A DNA stretch of 64,000 nucleotides from Glaciihabitans sp. dw_435 (GTDB lineage Bacteria > Actinomycetota > Actinomycetes > Actinomycetales > Microbacteriaceae): NCBI RefSeq assembly GCF_018449675.1, contig NZ_JAAVUZ010000001.1:1-64000 (forward strand), written 5' to 3'. Both the position numbers and the translations under genes were made by a program. Positions 36,001-44,774 of the stretch are shown one piece after another. Numbering within the stretch: position 1 is the stretch's first letter; each line of letters starts with the position of its first letter. A model generated the notes under the pieces. It was not told the origin of the DNA. It saw only the letters and a list, made by a program, of their open reading frames with translations, and searched no databases.

Positions 36001-36578
36001 ATTCCGGCGACCTCAACCCCGCCTCCCTTCGCCGCCACATCGCCTGGGCGCCGCAGGAGGGTCACCTCTTCGACTCGACGCTGCGGGCAAATCTGCTTCT
36101 CGCCCGCGCGCATGACGACGCTCCGGACGACGAGGAGATGTTCGACGCCCTCGACCGCGTGGGACTCGCGGACTTCGTGCGCACCCTGCCCCGTGGCCTC
36201 GACACCCGCGTGGGGTCCGAGGGTGACGAGCTTTCCGGTGGACAGCGTCAGCGCGTCGCGGTCGCCCGCACGCTGCTGACCCGTGCGGAAGTCGTGCTGC
36301 TCGACGAGCCCACGGCCCATCTCGACGTCGACGCTGCGCACGACATGATGCGCGATCTGCGCGATGGCCTCGCCTCGCAAATCACGGTGCTGGTAACCCA
36401 CCACGCCGACGACCTGCGGGCCACCGACACCGTGCTGACCCTCGCCGGTCACGCGGACGGCGGCACCGGCACCGACGCCCGCGCCGACACAGCCACCGGC
36501 AGCGGCACCGACACCAGCGCCGGTACCGGCCCGCAGTCGAGCCCCACGGCTTCGCTGGAAGGCGCCCGCTCCCGCTAA
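33030..36578 (+). CDS. cydDC: Fused CydDC thiol-reductant ABC exporter
   Basis: 1182-aa fusion of CydD (about 1-560) and CydC (about 590-1145), each with a six-helix membrane domain and an ATPase domain. Exports glutathione/cysteine-type thiols and is needed to assemble cytochrome bd. Walker A is GPSGSGKST in both halves; ABC signatures are LSPGELRRVAVARALL and LSGGQRQRVAVARTLL; Walker B sites are VLMDEPTAHVD and VLLDEPTAHLD. Linker regions at about 555-585 and the C-terminal 40 residues are Ala/Thr/Gly-rich. E. coli has these as two genes; fusion is frequent in actinobacteria. Its stop codon interlocks with that of the convergent MocR gene. Confidence 0.95.
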   Translation: MTSPRERMQSALLSAGLGNGGMRTMYVLGLFSALKAGSLVLLADALARGITGVIAADHSWQPALVTGLIAAVLRAVAHWATQAYAARQALGVKEQTRQDLADHLVEGGNGSVGAMTSLATRGLDELDKYYTVVLPAITGAAVIPLLIGVRILFADWVSALVIVVTIPLIPVFMALIGMHTRERVSDASAALGRLSDHLVELARGLPVLVGLGRVEEQTAALKKISDNYRTRTMATLRTAFMSSLALELISTISVALVAVFIGVRLVSGSLPLEIGLLVLILAPECFAPFRDMGAAFHAAQDGVVALKKAQTVLAEPVPEPLTSSSTSLAAPGTLADVHVRDLTVAYAGRTESAIDGVSFDVLAGTITALRGPSGSGKSTILAVLAGRLRNGTDDAVVTGSVTGIDPARVAWVPQHPHTVGDTVREELRLYAGEASIWQVDSRIDELLRLLALAPVAEQDPAQLSPGELRRVAVARALLRVDAGATLVLMDEPTAHVDGDSSRVIETAIAGLRGRVTVVLASHEFEVSDLATESVFLGEPSARARALTASPLRAMTSSMASATAAPASAHNAGPGASTDPSLTDPSLTDPAGERRVSAVRLLLEIIRPASGKFVLAIFLGVLAALFAVALTAVSGWLIVRASGHPSMMYLMVAIVGVRFFGVGRSALRYAERLVTHDAIFASVTVLRMRLWGALAAKGTTSRKLLRGGTALDYLVVTADQVRDLSPRVILPPIIGVLTGVAAIIATQMLHAPAVALLVAYLLVCLVVAPAIALWGDRRASRGQLLIRSEVTRRFASLLAAAGDLRANAVDGAVRERVRDLDAAAGKDAKRSAWALGLGGAVIVAASCAASVLMLIVSAPAVAAGTLPGETVAVLVLLPLGLMEPLLSVVDAVQQWPALAQAVRRLAPFRAAPVVADAGIDLPGSVTGIELRDISARWPDAPETVFSGLSAVATPGDWLVVTGPSGSGKSTLLTVLLGHLTPSRGAYLVDGADSGDLNPASLRRHIAWAPQEGHLFDSTLRANLLLARAHDDAPDDEEMFDALDRVGLADFVRTLPRGLDTRVGSEGDELSGGQRQRVAVARTLLTRAEVVLLDEPTAHLDVDAAHDMMRDLRDGLASQITVLVTHHADDLRATDTVLTLAGHADGGTGTDARADTATGSGTDTSAGTGPQSSPTASLEGARSR

Positions 36579-37981
36579 CGCCTCGGTCCCACCCCGAGCT
36601 CCGCCCACGCCGCGGCGAGAATGTCCACAGCACGGAACATCACGTCCGGGGTCGCGGTGATGGGGATCCGGATGAACTGTTCGAATGCGCCGTTCACCCC
36701 GAACCAGGGCCCTGCACCGATCAGCAGGCCACGCGACCGCGCGGCGATGGCGAGTGCCGAGCTGACCGGTGCGTCCAGATACACCCAGGCGGCGACCCCG
36801 CCCTCGACGCGGGACACCCGCCAGCGGGGGAGCTTCTCGGCAAGGGCCGTCAGCAGAGCGTCACGGGATGCCCCGTGCAGGTCCCGCCGGTACGCGAGCA
36901 CCTTCTCGAACCCCGGCAGCATCTCGGTCACCACGAGCTGATCGATGACTGCCGCGCCGAGATCGTTCGCGAATCGTGCGGCAACCAACCGGTTGAGGAT
37001 CTCTTTCGCCGCGCGGATCCATCCGACGCGCAGACCGCCCCACATCGTCTTGCTTGCCGATCCAACACTGATGACGGAGTCCGGACGTGCTGCGAACGAT
37101 GCCAATGGTCGGAAGGTCCCCGCGCGATCGATGTTCAGTTCGGCGGTTGTCTCGTCGCTGATCAGCACGGTGCCGCACTTTTCTGCCAGCCGCACCCATT
37201 CTCGGCGATCGTCGTTCGACATGCTCATACCCGTCGGATTATGAAAGTCGGGCATGAGATATGCCATTGCCGGCATGGAATCGTGGATGGTCTGGTCGAA
37301 GGCATCGGTGTCCCATTCCGTGTCGAGGTCGACGCCGACGGGAAGGAGTCGCGCACCGGCAACACGAAACGCGTCGAGCGCGTGCGGGTAACTCGGGGAC
37401 TCCACGATGACCTTGGAGCCGCGCGTGAGGAGCGTCCGCGCGATGAGCGAGAGCGCGCTCTGCGCGCCGCTGGTGACGAGGATCTGGTCGGCCGACGTTG
37501 TCACGCCCGCTGCTGAGTACCTCGCCGCCAGTGCCACGCGCAGGTCATCCAGGCCGGCCAGCTCGTAGCCGTCTGCCGAGAGCCTGTCCGGAAGGCGGGC
37601 GATCGCTCGCTCGGCTGCCGCGTGAACCCCCGGTGCGGCGCTTGAGGTCGCGCGACTCAGGTCGATCAGATCGCCTTCCCGGGGTTGGGGCGCCTCGGAC
37701 TGGTGACCGGGGATCCGTGCGATGCTGCCCGATCCCTGCCGGCTGAGCAGGTAACCGTCGGCGCGCAACGTCGCGTACGCGGAGTTGACGGTTGTGCGGC
37801 TGAGCCCCAAACGGGCGGCCAACTCCCGCTCCGCTGGGAGACGCGCGCCGAAACCGATGCGGCCGTCGGCTATCAGCAACCGAATGCGCGCCGCCAGCAT
37901 CGCGTAGGTCGCACCCTGCTGATCCCGCCACCCCTCCAGGAGCTCGAGCAGATGTCCAACGCCCACCGTGCGTGCGACCAC
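36575..37981 (-). CDS. MocR/PdxR-type regulator (GntR HTH fused to aminotransferase)
   Basis: 468-aa chimera. Residues 15-85 form a GntR winged helix (YAMLAARIRLLIADGRIGFGARLPAERELAARLGLSRTTVNSAY), followed by a type-I aminotransferase fold with LVTSGAQSALSLIART, the PDFHNPTGMSMS site and the PLP lysine in VGSASKTMWGGLRVGW. Such proteins use PLP as effector, many controlling PLP synthesis or amino-acid metabolism genes. Neither pdxST nor a yczE-type gene is adjacent. GTG at 37981 is supported by TAAAGT ending 6 nt upstream on the minus strand (leaderless). Confidence 0.92.
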   Translation of the reverse strand: MVARTVGVGHLLELLEGWRDQQGATYAMLAARIRLLIADGRIGFGARLPAERELAARLGLSRTTVNSAYATLRADGYLLSRQGSGSIARIPGHQSEAPQPREGDLIDLSRATSSAAPGVHAAAERAIARLPDRLSADGYELAGLDDLRVALAARYSAAGVTTSADQILVTSGAQSALSLIARTLLTRGSKVIVESPSYPHALDAFRVAGARLLPVGVDLDTEWDTDAFDQTIHDSMPAMAYLMPDFHNPTGMSMSNDDRREWVRLAEKCGTVLISDETTAELNIDRAGTFRPLASFAARPDSVISVGSASKTMWGGLRVGWIRAAKEILNRLVAARFANDLGAAVIDQLVVTEMLPGFEKVLAYRRDLHGASRDALLTALAEKLPRWRVSRVEGGVAAWVYLDAPVSSALAIAARSRGLLIGAGPWFGVNGAFEQFIRIPITATPDVMFRAVDILAAAWAELGVGPRR

Positions 37982-37987
37982 GCGACC

Positions 37988-37993
37988 ACTTTA
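37988..37993 (-). promoter_or_regulatory. Leaderless -10 box of MocR gene
   Basis: On the minus strand TAAAGT is followed by 6 nt and the GTG start. Confidence 0.5.
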
Positions 37994-38091
37994 ACCAGAT
38001 TGGCCGCTTGTTGGGCGTTCTCGCACGCAATTGGATCGGCCTCGGGGATCGCTCCGATCCCCACTCCCAGAGCTGAAAGAAGTGCGACCTC

Positions 38092-38643
38092 ATGTCTGTT
38101 CATTTCACCGCGGCGGACTCGCCGATTCACGCCCGCGAACGCGCGTTCATCCTTCTGGCCTGTGCGGGTCTCGTGGCGGCGACAACCGCGTGTTCCTCCG
38201 CCGACGCGGAGGCGGGCATTGCTTTGCCCAGCCCGTCCGCGACATCCCGCGCCACCGTGGCCGCCAGCGTCGCCGTTGTGTCTCCTGACGGCGCCCACGT
38301 TGCGGACATTCGACCGTCCGATGGCGGCAACCGAATCTGTCTGAGGTCGAGCCGGGGTGGCGTTCCGCGGGAGGTGGTCGGACAGGTGCCGGTCGAGGTG
38401 CGGACCATCGTTGTGCCACAGGGCTCCGCTCCCCGTGCCATCCACGTGTGGGTTCCGCGGGAGGGTGATGTGGTGTCGGTCGCCTGGTCCGCCGACGGAC
38501 GGCGGCTCACCTACGAATTCCGCGATTCCGCTGCCCACTCGAGCGTGAAATTCAGCATCACGCTGGACGGCGCCACCCCGACACAGCTCACCCCCTGGAG
38601 CACGCCGTCGCTCGCCGGGCCGTCGGCGAGCGACACCCCGTGA
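38092..38643 (+). CDS. Putative secreted beta-propeller-like protein
   Basis: 183-aa protein of unknown function. An N-terminal hydrophobic segment (FILLACAGLVAATTAC, about 18-34) is a signal sequence, possibly a lipobox with Cys34 though the -3 residue is unusual. The rest shows two WD/TolB-like strand repeats (VVSPDGAHVADIRP; VAWSADGRRLTYEF), suggesting a fragment of a beta-propeller. GAAAGAAG precedes the ATG. It is divergent from the MocR gene and convergent with the VOC gene. Confidence 0.7.
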   Translation: MSVHFTAADSPIHARERAFILLACAGLVAATTACSSADAEAGIALPSPSATSRATVAASVAVVSPDGAHVADIRPSDGGNRICLRSSRGGVPREVVGQVPVEVRTIVVPQGSAPRAIHVWVPREGDVVSVAWSADGRRLTYEFRDSAAHSSVKFSITLDGATPTQLTPWSTPSLAGPSASDTP

Positions 38644-38660
38644 CTGGTAGTCGGATGCTC

Positions 38661-39047
38661 CTACTCGGGCGGGGCCGTGTAGCTGGCGGGCAGTTCCTGC
38701 ACCGACCACGCGTTGCCATCGGGGTCCTCGAAGTAGACGAAGCGCCCCCACTCGAGGTCGACGACGCCCCGGGCTTGTACCCCGTTTGCGGTCAGGGCGG
38801 CCAGCGCGTCATCCGCGCTTGCCACCACCATCTGAAGACCTTTCTGGGATCCGGGTTGCATCTCGCTCACTCCCTCTCCGAGATAGATCGAGCACGCGGA
38901 ACCGGGAGGGGTCAGCTGCACGAAACGGAGGGTGTCGCTGACCCGCTCGTCGAAGTCGGCGTGAAATCCGACCTGGTCGACATAGAAAGTTTTCGCGCGA
39001 TCGACGTCGGTGACGGGGATGGAAACGAGTTCAATTTTCCAGTCCAT
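38661..39047 (-). CDS. VOC-family (glyoxalase/bleomycin-resistance fold) protein
   Basis: 128-aa single-domain VOC protein with two beta-alpha-beta-beta-beta modules: IELVSIPVTDVDRAKTFYVDQVGFHADFDE, and a second ending GRFVYFEDPDGNAWSVQELP (metal-site Glu). Could be a lyase, dioxygenase or binding protein; no substrate is evident. The start ATG 39047 has AAAGGAG 6 nt upstream. Convergent with the preceding secreted-protein gene. Confidence 0.88.
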   Translation of the reverse strand: MDWKIELVSIPVTDVDRAKTFYVDQVGFHADFDERVSDTLRFVQLTPPGSACSIYLGEGVSEMQPGSQKGLQMVVASADDALAALTANGVQARGVVDLEWGRFVYFEDPDGNAWSVQELPASYTAPPE

Positions 39048-39255
39048 GAGGTGCTCCTTTGCAATCGGGACTGTTTCGGGAACTGCGGTCATTTCATCCT
39101 TCTCGGCACCACCGACATCGTTCAACGGGTCGGCCCGCACTGCCTCTTAGTGACGGGACTGTACAGATCGGTACACGCCCCCCGAAAGGGCCAAGCGGCG
39201 CCCCCGCACTTGGGGCTACTGTGTAGCCGGTAGCGGAAGAATATTCAACTCAGGG

Positions 39256-40920
39256 ATGGAGCGGGACACCGTGGCAGCACAGCGTTCCCGCCCGAGGCTT
39301 GACCGCGTCATGCGGGCCGACATGTTCGCCGCCGCCCAGGTTCCGTTCGCCGTCGTCGTTGCGGTCCTCTTCGTCGCGCTGGCCATCGCTACCCCGTCGC
39401 GCGTCGCCGAACGCGACCTCATTATTGGTGCCGTGCTGGTCGTCGTCACGACCGCGCTCGCGCGTCTCTCCTTCTGGGAACGCGCGATCCTCGCGTGGAA
39501 AATCACCATCCCGATCCTCGATCTCGTCGCCGTAGCGATCCTCTGGAACGTGGTTTACGACGTCTTCCCCGCCACTATCGTGCTTGTCGTGTTTCCGCTC
39601 ATGGTGCTCGCCTACTCGGTCTCCTGGATCGCCGCGGCCGCCGGCGTGCTCGCCGCCTTCGCTGTCACGCTGTACCCCTTCGCGGCGCACAACACCTGGC
39701 CAACGACGTCGGCCGGTTGGGTCAACGTCTTCCTCCTCACCGGGCTGGTGGGTTTCGTGACCGTGTCCGTTCGGGTTGCGGCCGACAGGCTCAGCACCAT
39801 TCAGGAGGAGCTGGCGGATGTCTCGACCGAGCTTCGCGGATCGCTCGACGATGCCGTGGACCGCGAGAATGCCCTGACGCTGATCAGTGAAACCGTGGAC
39901 GCCGCCATCGTCGTGGTCGACTCGGCGGGACACATCGTTCTCCGCAACCGGACGGCGCGCGAGCTCGAGGCCATTTCGGTGGATGGCCGCACCGACGACC
40001 ATCTGGCGTCCGAACATCCGGTGCTGCCGGGCGAGCAGCTCGTGTACGCGATGGACCGGGTCACCCCGGTGCCGCTCGAGGATCGCTTCGTTGCCAAGGC
40101 CCTGCGGGGAGAGTCCACCGAGGGCATCGTCTACTGGCTCGGTGCGCCCGGTAACCAGGCAGCTATCCAGGCGACGAGTCGTCCGCTCCTGCGGGCGGGG
40201 GCCAAACCAAGCACGCTGATCGTGGCGCACGACGTGACCCAGCTCGTGGAGGCAATTCGCGTGCGCGATGAGTTCATCGGCACCGTCTCCCACGAGCTGC
40301 GCACCCCGCTCACGAACATCATCGGGTACGCCGAACTCATCGAGGCCGACGAGCTCGGCATCTCGTCGGAGATGGACATCATCCGCAAGAACGCTGAGCG
40401 GCTGCGGGTGATGATCGGCGATCTGCTGAGCGTGAACGGGTCGCAGTTGCCGGCGATCACCCGCCGTCACGACATCACCGCCATCGTCACCGAGGTGCTC
40501 GACCGGTTCGCCGTGCGACTGCACGTCGCCGGGATCGGGCTGACCTGGAGCCCGACCGCCCCCATTCACGTCGACGTCGACCCCGCGCGCATCACGGACG
40601 TGGTCGACCAGCTGGTATCGAACGCGATCCGTTTCACCTCGAAGGGCGGCCACATCACGGTCATCGTCACGGCGGACGACGGGAACGTGTACGTCGCGGT
40701 CGAGGATACCGGCGTCGGAATCGCGCACCAGGATCAGGGCCAGGTGTTCGAGCGGTTCTTCCGCACGCGTTCTGCGCGCACCTCGGCGACGCCGGGCGCC
40801 GGCCTCGGGCTGTCGCTCGCCCAGGCACACGCCGCGGCGCATCGCGGGGTCATCCGGGTCAGTAGCGAGCTCGGTGCGGGGTCGGTCTTCACGCTGCAGT
40901 TGCCCGCCGCGCGCGAGTAG
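39256..40920 (+). CDS. Orphan sensor histidine kinase
   Basis: 554-aa membrane kinase. Residues about 25-175 contain six or seven hydrophobic helices (7TM-type sensor), then a short coiled coil (RLSTIQEELADVS), a PAS domain (about 215-330, TVDAAIVVVDSAGHIVLRN), the HisKA H-box with phospho-acceptor His346 (VSHELRTPLTNIIGYAEL) and a HATPase domain with N box QLVSNAIRF, G1 VEDTGVGI and G2 GAGLGLSLA. No response regulator gene is nearby, so its partner is elsewhere. GTG at 39271 with GGAG upstream is an alternative start. Confidence 0.92.
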   Translation: MERDTVAAQRSRPRLDRVMRADMFAAAQVPFAVVVAVLFVALAIATPSRVAERDLIIGAVLVVVTTALARLSFWERAILAWKITIPILDLVAVAILWNVVYDVFPATIVLVVFPLMVLAYSVSWIAAAAGVLAAFAVTLYPFAAHNTWPTTSAGWVNVFLLTGLVGFVTVSVRVAADRLSTIQEELADVSTELRGSLDDAVDRENALTLISETVDAAIVVVDSAGHIVLRNRTARELEAISVDGRTDDHLASEHPVLPGEQLVYAMDRVTPVPLEDRFVAKALRGESTEGIVYWLGAPGNQAAIQATSRPLLRAGAKPSTLIVAHDVTQLVEAIRVRDEFIGTVSHELRTPLTNIIGYAELIEADELGISSEMDIIRKNAERLRVMIGDLLSVNGSQLPAITRRHDITAIVTEVLDRFAVRLHVAGIGLTWSPTAPIHVDVDPARITDVVDQLVSNAIRFTSKGGHITVIVTADDGNVYVAVEDTGVGIAHQDQGQVFERFFRTRSARTSATPGAGLGLSLAQAHAAAHRGVIRVSSELGAGSVFTLQLPAARE

Positions 40921-41006
40921 CCACCACGCTACTGAGGTCGTGAGCATCACTACGTAATCTGGGCTGACCCCTTCCCCGGTCCGCGGGCGGCTGGCAGGCT
41001 GTCCGG

Positions 41007-41948
41007 ATGAATCCGCGGAGGAGTACCCCGGCCGGCACTGCCAACAGCGGCGGGGCCACTCCGCGCCGGGTTACCCGGAGGGCGGTCGTGCTGGCAGCGA
41101 TTCTCGTGGCCGGGGCGGTCGCGACATCCGCTTCCATCACGCTCACGGCGGCGCCCGCGGAGAGCACCGCACAGTCGTGGGGCGAGAAGCAACCGCTGCT
41201 GTGGGAGGACACCTTCTCGGGCCCGGCGGGTACGGGGCTGAGCAGTCGCGCGTGGACGCTGGTCTCCGGCAACGCGGCGACCAGCGGGTGGGGAAACCAC
41301 GAGCTCGAGTACTACACGCCGAGCGCATCGAAGCGCACCGGGTGGGGCACCCTGCAGATCACCGCCCGCAGGTCGTCCGACCCGACACTGCTGTGCTGGA
41401 CCGGGCAGCCCTGCCCGTACACGTCCGCGCGGCTCACGACCGAGGGCAAGGTGAGCCTGCTGTATGGGCGGGCGGAGGCACGCATCAAGATCCCCGTGGG
41501 GGCAGGGCTGTGGCCGGCATTCTGGATGCTGGGGTCGGGCACGGACTGGCCCAACACCGGAGAGATCGACGTGATGGAGCGCATCGGGCGCGAGCCGACC
41601 ACCGTGTACGGCACAGCGCACGGGCCGGGATATTCCGGCGGCAACGGGCTCAGCAGCCACACCACGGTCGGCAGCGCGTCGACCGGGGACGGCGCGTGGC
41701 ACACCTACGCGATCGATAAACAGCCGGGTTCCGTCACCTGGTACATCGACGGTCGCCAGTACTTCTCCATCACGCGCGCGAGCCTGCCGCCCGGAACGGC
41801 GTGGGTTTTCGACCGTCCCTTCTATCTGCTGCTCAACCTCGCGGTCGGGGGTGATTGGCCGGGATCGCCCACCGCGTCGACGGCGTTCCCCGCGGTGATG
41901 AGCGTCGACTACGTGCGGCTGCGCGGCACCGGGTGGGCGCCGAAGTAG
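41007..41948 (+). CDS. Secreted glycoside hydrolase family 16 (beta-glucanase type)
   Basis: 313-aa exported glycosidase. The N terminus is basic then hydrophobic (VVLAAILVAGAVATSASITLTAAPA, signal peptide to about 52). The GH16 fold runs from LLWEDTFSG to the end, with the catalytic GEIDVMER motif: nucleophile Glu186, Asp188, acid/base Glu191. The ELEYYTP, ARIKIP and GLWPAFWMLG segments resemble beta-1,3-glucanases (laminarinases). No carbohydrate-binding module is present. No clear Shine-Dalgarno. Likely degrades laminarin- or lichenin-like glucan outside the cell. Confidence 0.92.
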   Translation: MNPRRSTPAGTANSGGATPRRVTRRAVVLAAILVAGAVATSASITLTAAPAESTAQSWGEKQPLLWEDTFSGPAGTGLSSRAWTLVSGNAATSGWGNHELEYYTPSASKRTGWGTLQITARRSSDPTLLCWTGQPCPYTSARLTTEGKVSLLYGRAEARIKIPVGAGLWPAFWMLGSGTDWPNTGEIDVMERIGREPTTVYGTAHGPGYSGGNGLSSHTTVGSASTGDGAWHTYAIDKQPGSVTWYIDGRQYFSITRASLPPGTAWVFDRPFYLLLNLAVGGDWPGSPTASTAFPAVMSVDYVRLRGTGWAPK

Positions 41949-41952
41949 CGAG

Positions 41953-42873
41953 TCAGTGGGGCGTCGAAGCGGGGGCGGATGACCCTGCGCCGCGGCGACG
42001 TCGCAGCACGAGCACCACGACGACCGCGATAACCCCGGCGAGCACAATCCATGGCAGCAGGTAGCCCAGCACGAACAACACCCCGGTGAAGAACCCGGCG
42101 AAACCGGTGAGGCCGGCGACCACGGAACTCCAGAAGGAATCGGGGGTCTTCACCGGGGCATCCGCGGGGGACCCAATCAGCAGGGTAACCGTGGACATCG
42201 CGACCTGGTCGGTCAGCTGCCGGCGCTGCGCGGTGAGGCTGTCCAGTTCGCCCTGACGACTGGAGATGGCGGTCTCGAGTTCGATCAGCACCTTGGTGTC
42301 GCTGGACTTCGCCAGCAGCACGAGCAAACGGTCTACCGAGGCCTGCAGTGCCGTGATGCGCGCGTTCAGGTCGTTGCTCTGTGTCGTGACATCCGCCGCC
42401 TTGATCGCTATCGAATCGACGGTGCCGAGTTTCTTGATTCGCTCGAGCGTTGGGGTGAGCGATGCCGCCGGGATGCGCAGCGTCAGGGTTGCGCTGCCCG
42501 CGTCGCCGTCGACGGGGGATGTCTCGGAGCGGCTGTCCACGCGACCGCCGGCGTCCTCGACGATCGCGATCGCCCGGGTGGCGGCGTCGGTCGGGGCGGT
42601 GGCCGTGAGGTTAACCGTGCCGGTCGTCACGATCTGCCGGTCGGCGGCGGAGGTGACGGACGAGGATGACCCGGGCGCGCTGGCGTCCGCCGCGCTGTCA
42701 GGTTCGGTGGCGACCGGGCCGTCGCCCTGCGAGCTGGTGCCCTGCGAGCTGCCCACCGGTGAGCCGTCGCCCTGCGTGCTCGCGGAATCGCTCCCGCCGC
42801 GGGCCGTGCACCCGGCGAGACAGAGCGCGGCGACCAGCGCCACCGCGGAAATACCAAGAAATCTGCGCCTCAT
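41953..42873 (-). CDS. DUF4349 lipoprotein with C-terminal membrane segment
   Basis: 306-aa envelope protein. The start MRRRFLGISAVALVAALCLAGC ends in a lipobox with Cys22, so it should be lipidated. A Ser/Gly linker is followed by the DUF4349 domain (about 80-245; VTTGTVNLTATAPTDAATRAIAIVEDAGGRVDSRSE) with a central coiled coil (NDLNARITALQASVDRLLVLLAK), then a long hydrophobic stretch (about 255-290) and an RRRR terminus. Function unknown. ATG 42873 is preferred to the upstream ATG 42894 because a GAGG lies before it. Confidence 0.85.
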   Translation of the reverse strand: MRRRFLGISAVALVAALCLAGCTARGGSDSASTQGDGSPVGSSQGTSSQGDGPVATEPDSAADASAPGSSSSVTSAADRQIVTTGTVNLTATAPTDAATRAIAIVEDAGGRVDSRSETSPVDGDAGSATLTLRIPAASLTPTLERIKKLGTVDSIAIKAADVTTQSNDLNARITALQASVDRLLVLLAKSSDTKVLIELETAISSRQGELDSLTAQRRQLTDQVAMSTVTLLIGSPADAPVKTPDSFWSSVVAGLTGFAGFFTGVLFVLGYLLPWIVLAGVIAVVVVLVLRRRRGAGSSAPASTPH

Positions 42874-42956
42874 GACCTCACGGTAATCAGACATCCGCGG
42901 CGCCACCAGACAACGTTTCCCACCTCTTATTCGTCGCTCCACGGGATAATCGGGTG

Positions 42957-43697
42957 ATGACTATCGCCCAGTGGTTCCGTCACCGGAGCGTGCAGCCCCT
43001 GCACATCGCGGGCGATCACGGCGAGGGTCCCGTCATCATCCTGATCCACGGAATCGCGTCGTCCTCCGTCACCTTCCGGTTCCTCGAGCCGCTGCTGGTA
43101 GACCGCTATCGCGTCATCACCATCGACCTGCTGGGATTCGGAGAGTCGGATGCCCCGGCGACCATCGACTCCCTGCGCCTCAAGGCACCGTTCATCCTCG
43201 TGGGGCATTCGCTCGGCAGCCTGATCTCGGCGCGCTACGCGGCGATCTTTCCCGCCCGGGTCGCCCGGGTAGTGCTCATCAGTCCGCCGGTCTACCTCGC
43301 TCCGGCGGAGCTCGGCAACGCGCGCACGCGGTCGCAGGTCGGTGCCTACCTGAAGGCGTACGAGTTCATCCGCGCCAACAAGGAATTCACGATCGCCAAC
43401 GCCGCGCGCGTCGGCAGGCTGCTGGGCATCGCCACGGTGTTCGAGATCACCGAGCGAAACTGGACCGCGTTCATCCTGTCGCTCAAGAACTGTATTGAGG
43501 CGCAGACGTCCATCAGTGACATCGCGTCCGTGAAGGTGTCGATCGACGTCGTCTACGGCGCGCTCGACCAGTTCATCACTCCCGGAACCATGCGGATTAT
43601 CGAGCAGATGCGACACGTAACCATGCATCGTATCGAAGCCGCGGACCATGTAGTGAGAAAACGTCTGGCGCGGGCGGTCGCCGAAGTGATCGCGTAG
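42957..43697 (+). CDS. Alpha/beta hydrolase
   Basis: 246-aa alpha/beta-hydrolase-fold protein. The oxyanion segment is IILIHGIASSSVTFR, the nucleophile Ser lies in VGHSLGSLISARY, the acid is probably the Asp of YGALDQFI and the His that of AADHVVRKRL. Esterase- or lactonase-like; substrate unknown. GATAAT lies 6 nt before ATG 42957, suggesting a leaderless mRNA. It ends 10 bp before the aldo/keto reductase gene on the same strand. Confidence 0.88.
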   Translation: MTIAQWFRHRSVQPLHIAGDHGEGPVIILIHGIASSSVTFRFLEPLLVDRYRVITIDLLGFGESDAPATIDSLRLKAPFILVGHSLGSLISARYAAIFPARVARVVLISPPVYLAPAELGNARTRSQVGAYLKAYEFIRANKEFTIANAARVGRLLGIATVFEITERNWTAFILSLKNCIEAQTSISDIASVKVSIDVVYGALDQFITPGTMRIIEQMRHVTMHRIEAADHVVRKRLARAVAEVIA

Positions 43698-43707
43698 CCT
43701 TTCGAGC

Positions 43708-44694
43708 ATGCATAGTCGCACCCTCGGTCGCACCGGCCGCACCCTATCCGTCATTTCCCTCGGTACCTGGCAGCTCGGAGCCGACTGGGGGGATGTCACC
43801 GAGGCCGATGCGCACGCGGTGCTCGACGCGGCCGTGGATGCCGGCGTCACTCTCTTCGATACCGCAGATGTCTACGGGGACGGCCGCAGCGAGCAGCTGA
43901 TTGGCGGATACCTCGCCGGGCGCCCCGACGCGAGAGTCTTCGTCGCCACCAAGATGGGCCGCCGCGAGGCCCAGGATCCCGCGAACTTCACGCTCGCGAA
44001 GTTCCGTGAGTGGACGGATCGGTCTCGCACGAACCTCAAGATGGACACGCTCGACCTCGTGCAACTGCACTGCCCGCCCACCCCGGTGTTCTCGACCGAT
44101 GCGGTGTACGACGCCCTCGATACCCTCGTCGACGAGGGCGCGATCGCCAACTACGGTGTGAGTGTCGAGACGGCGGATGAGGCGCTGGCCGCGATCTCGC
44201 ACCCGCACGTGGCATCCGTTCAGATCATTCTCAACGCATTCCGTTTGAAGCCGCTGGACCAGGTGCTGCCGGCCGCCATCGAGGCGGGCGTCGGCATCGT
44301 CGCACGGGTGCCGCTCGCGAGCGGGCTGCTCAGCGGAAAGTACACGGCCGACACCACCTTCGCGGCCAATGACCATCGCACGTTCAACCGTCACGGGGAG
44401 GCGTTCGACGTGGGGGAGACGTTCTCGGGAGTCGACTTCGAGCAGGGCGTGAAGGCGGCGCAGGAGTTCTCCGCGCTCGCCGAGGCGCAGGGACTCACCG
44501 CGGCGCAGGCGGCGCTGGCGTGGGTGGCGCAGCTCGATGGTGTCAGCACCGTGATTCCTGGTGCGCGATCGGTGGAGCAGGCGCGCGCGAACGCGTCGGC
44601 CGGGTCCGTCGATCGCCTGCCGCTGGAATTCACGACCGCCGTCACCGAGATTTACGACCGCTACTTCCGCGCGGCGATCCACGACCGCTGGTGA
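43708..44694 (+). CDS. Aldo/keto reductase
   Basis: 328-aa NADPH-dependent reductase of the YdhF/YajO-like branch. Catalytic residues appear as DTADVYGDGRSE (Asp, Tyr), VATKMGRR (Lys) and VQLHCPP (His). The C-terminal cofactor loop ends VIPGARSVEQARANA. (TIM barrel, cytoplasmic.) TAGCCT is found 7 nt before the ATG. Convergent with a second, unrelated aldo/keto reductase gene 80 bp downstream. Confidence 0.92.
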   Translation: MHSRTLGRTGRTLSVISLGTWQLGADWGDVTEADAHAVLDAAVDAGVTLFDTADVYGDGRSEQLIGGYLAGRPDARVFVATKMGRREAQDPANFTLAKFREWTDRSRTNLKMDTLDLVQLHCPPTPVFSTDAVYDALDTLVDEGAIANYGVSVETADEALAAISHPHVASVQIILNAFRLKPLDQVLPAAIEAGVGIVARVPLASGLLSGKYTADTTFAANDHRTFNRHGEAFDVGETFSGVDFEQGVKAAQEFSALAEAQGLTAAQAALAWVAQLDGVSTVIPGARSVEQARANASAGSVDRLPLEFTTAVTEIYDRYFRAAIHDRW

Positions 44695-44774
44695 GATAGC
44701 GCGCGGCCGATAGCCGGCTGGCGCGGTAGCCCGGCAGCGAGGGCGGGCCCGCAGCGGTGTGCTCGGCCAGGCCG

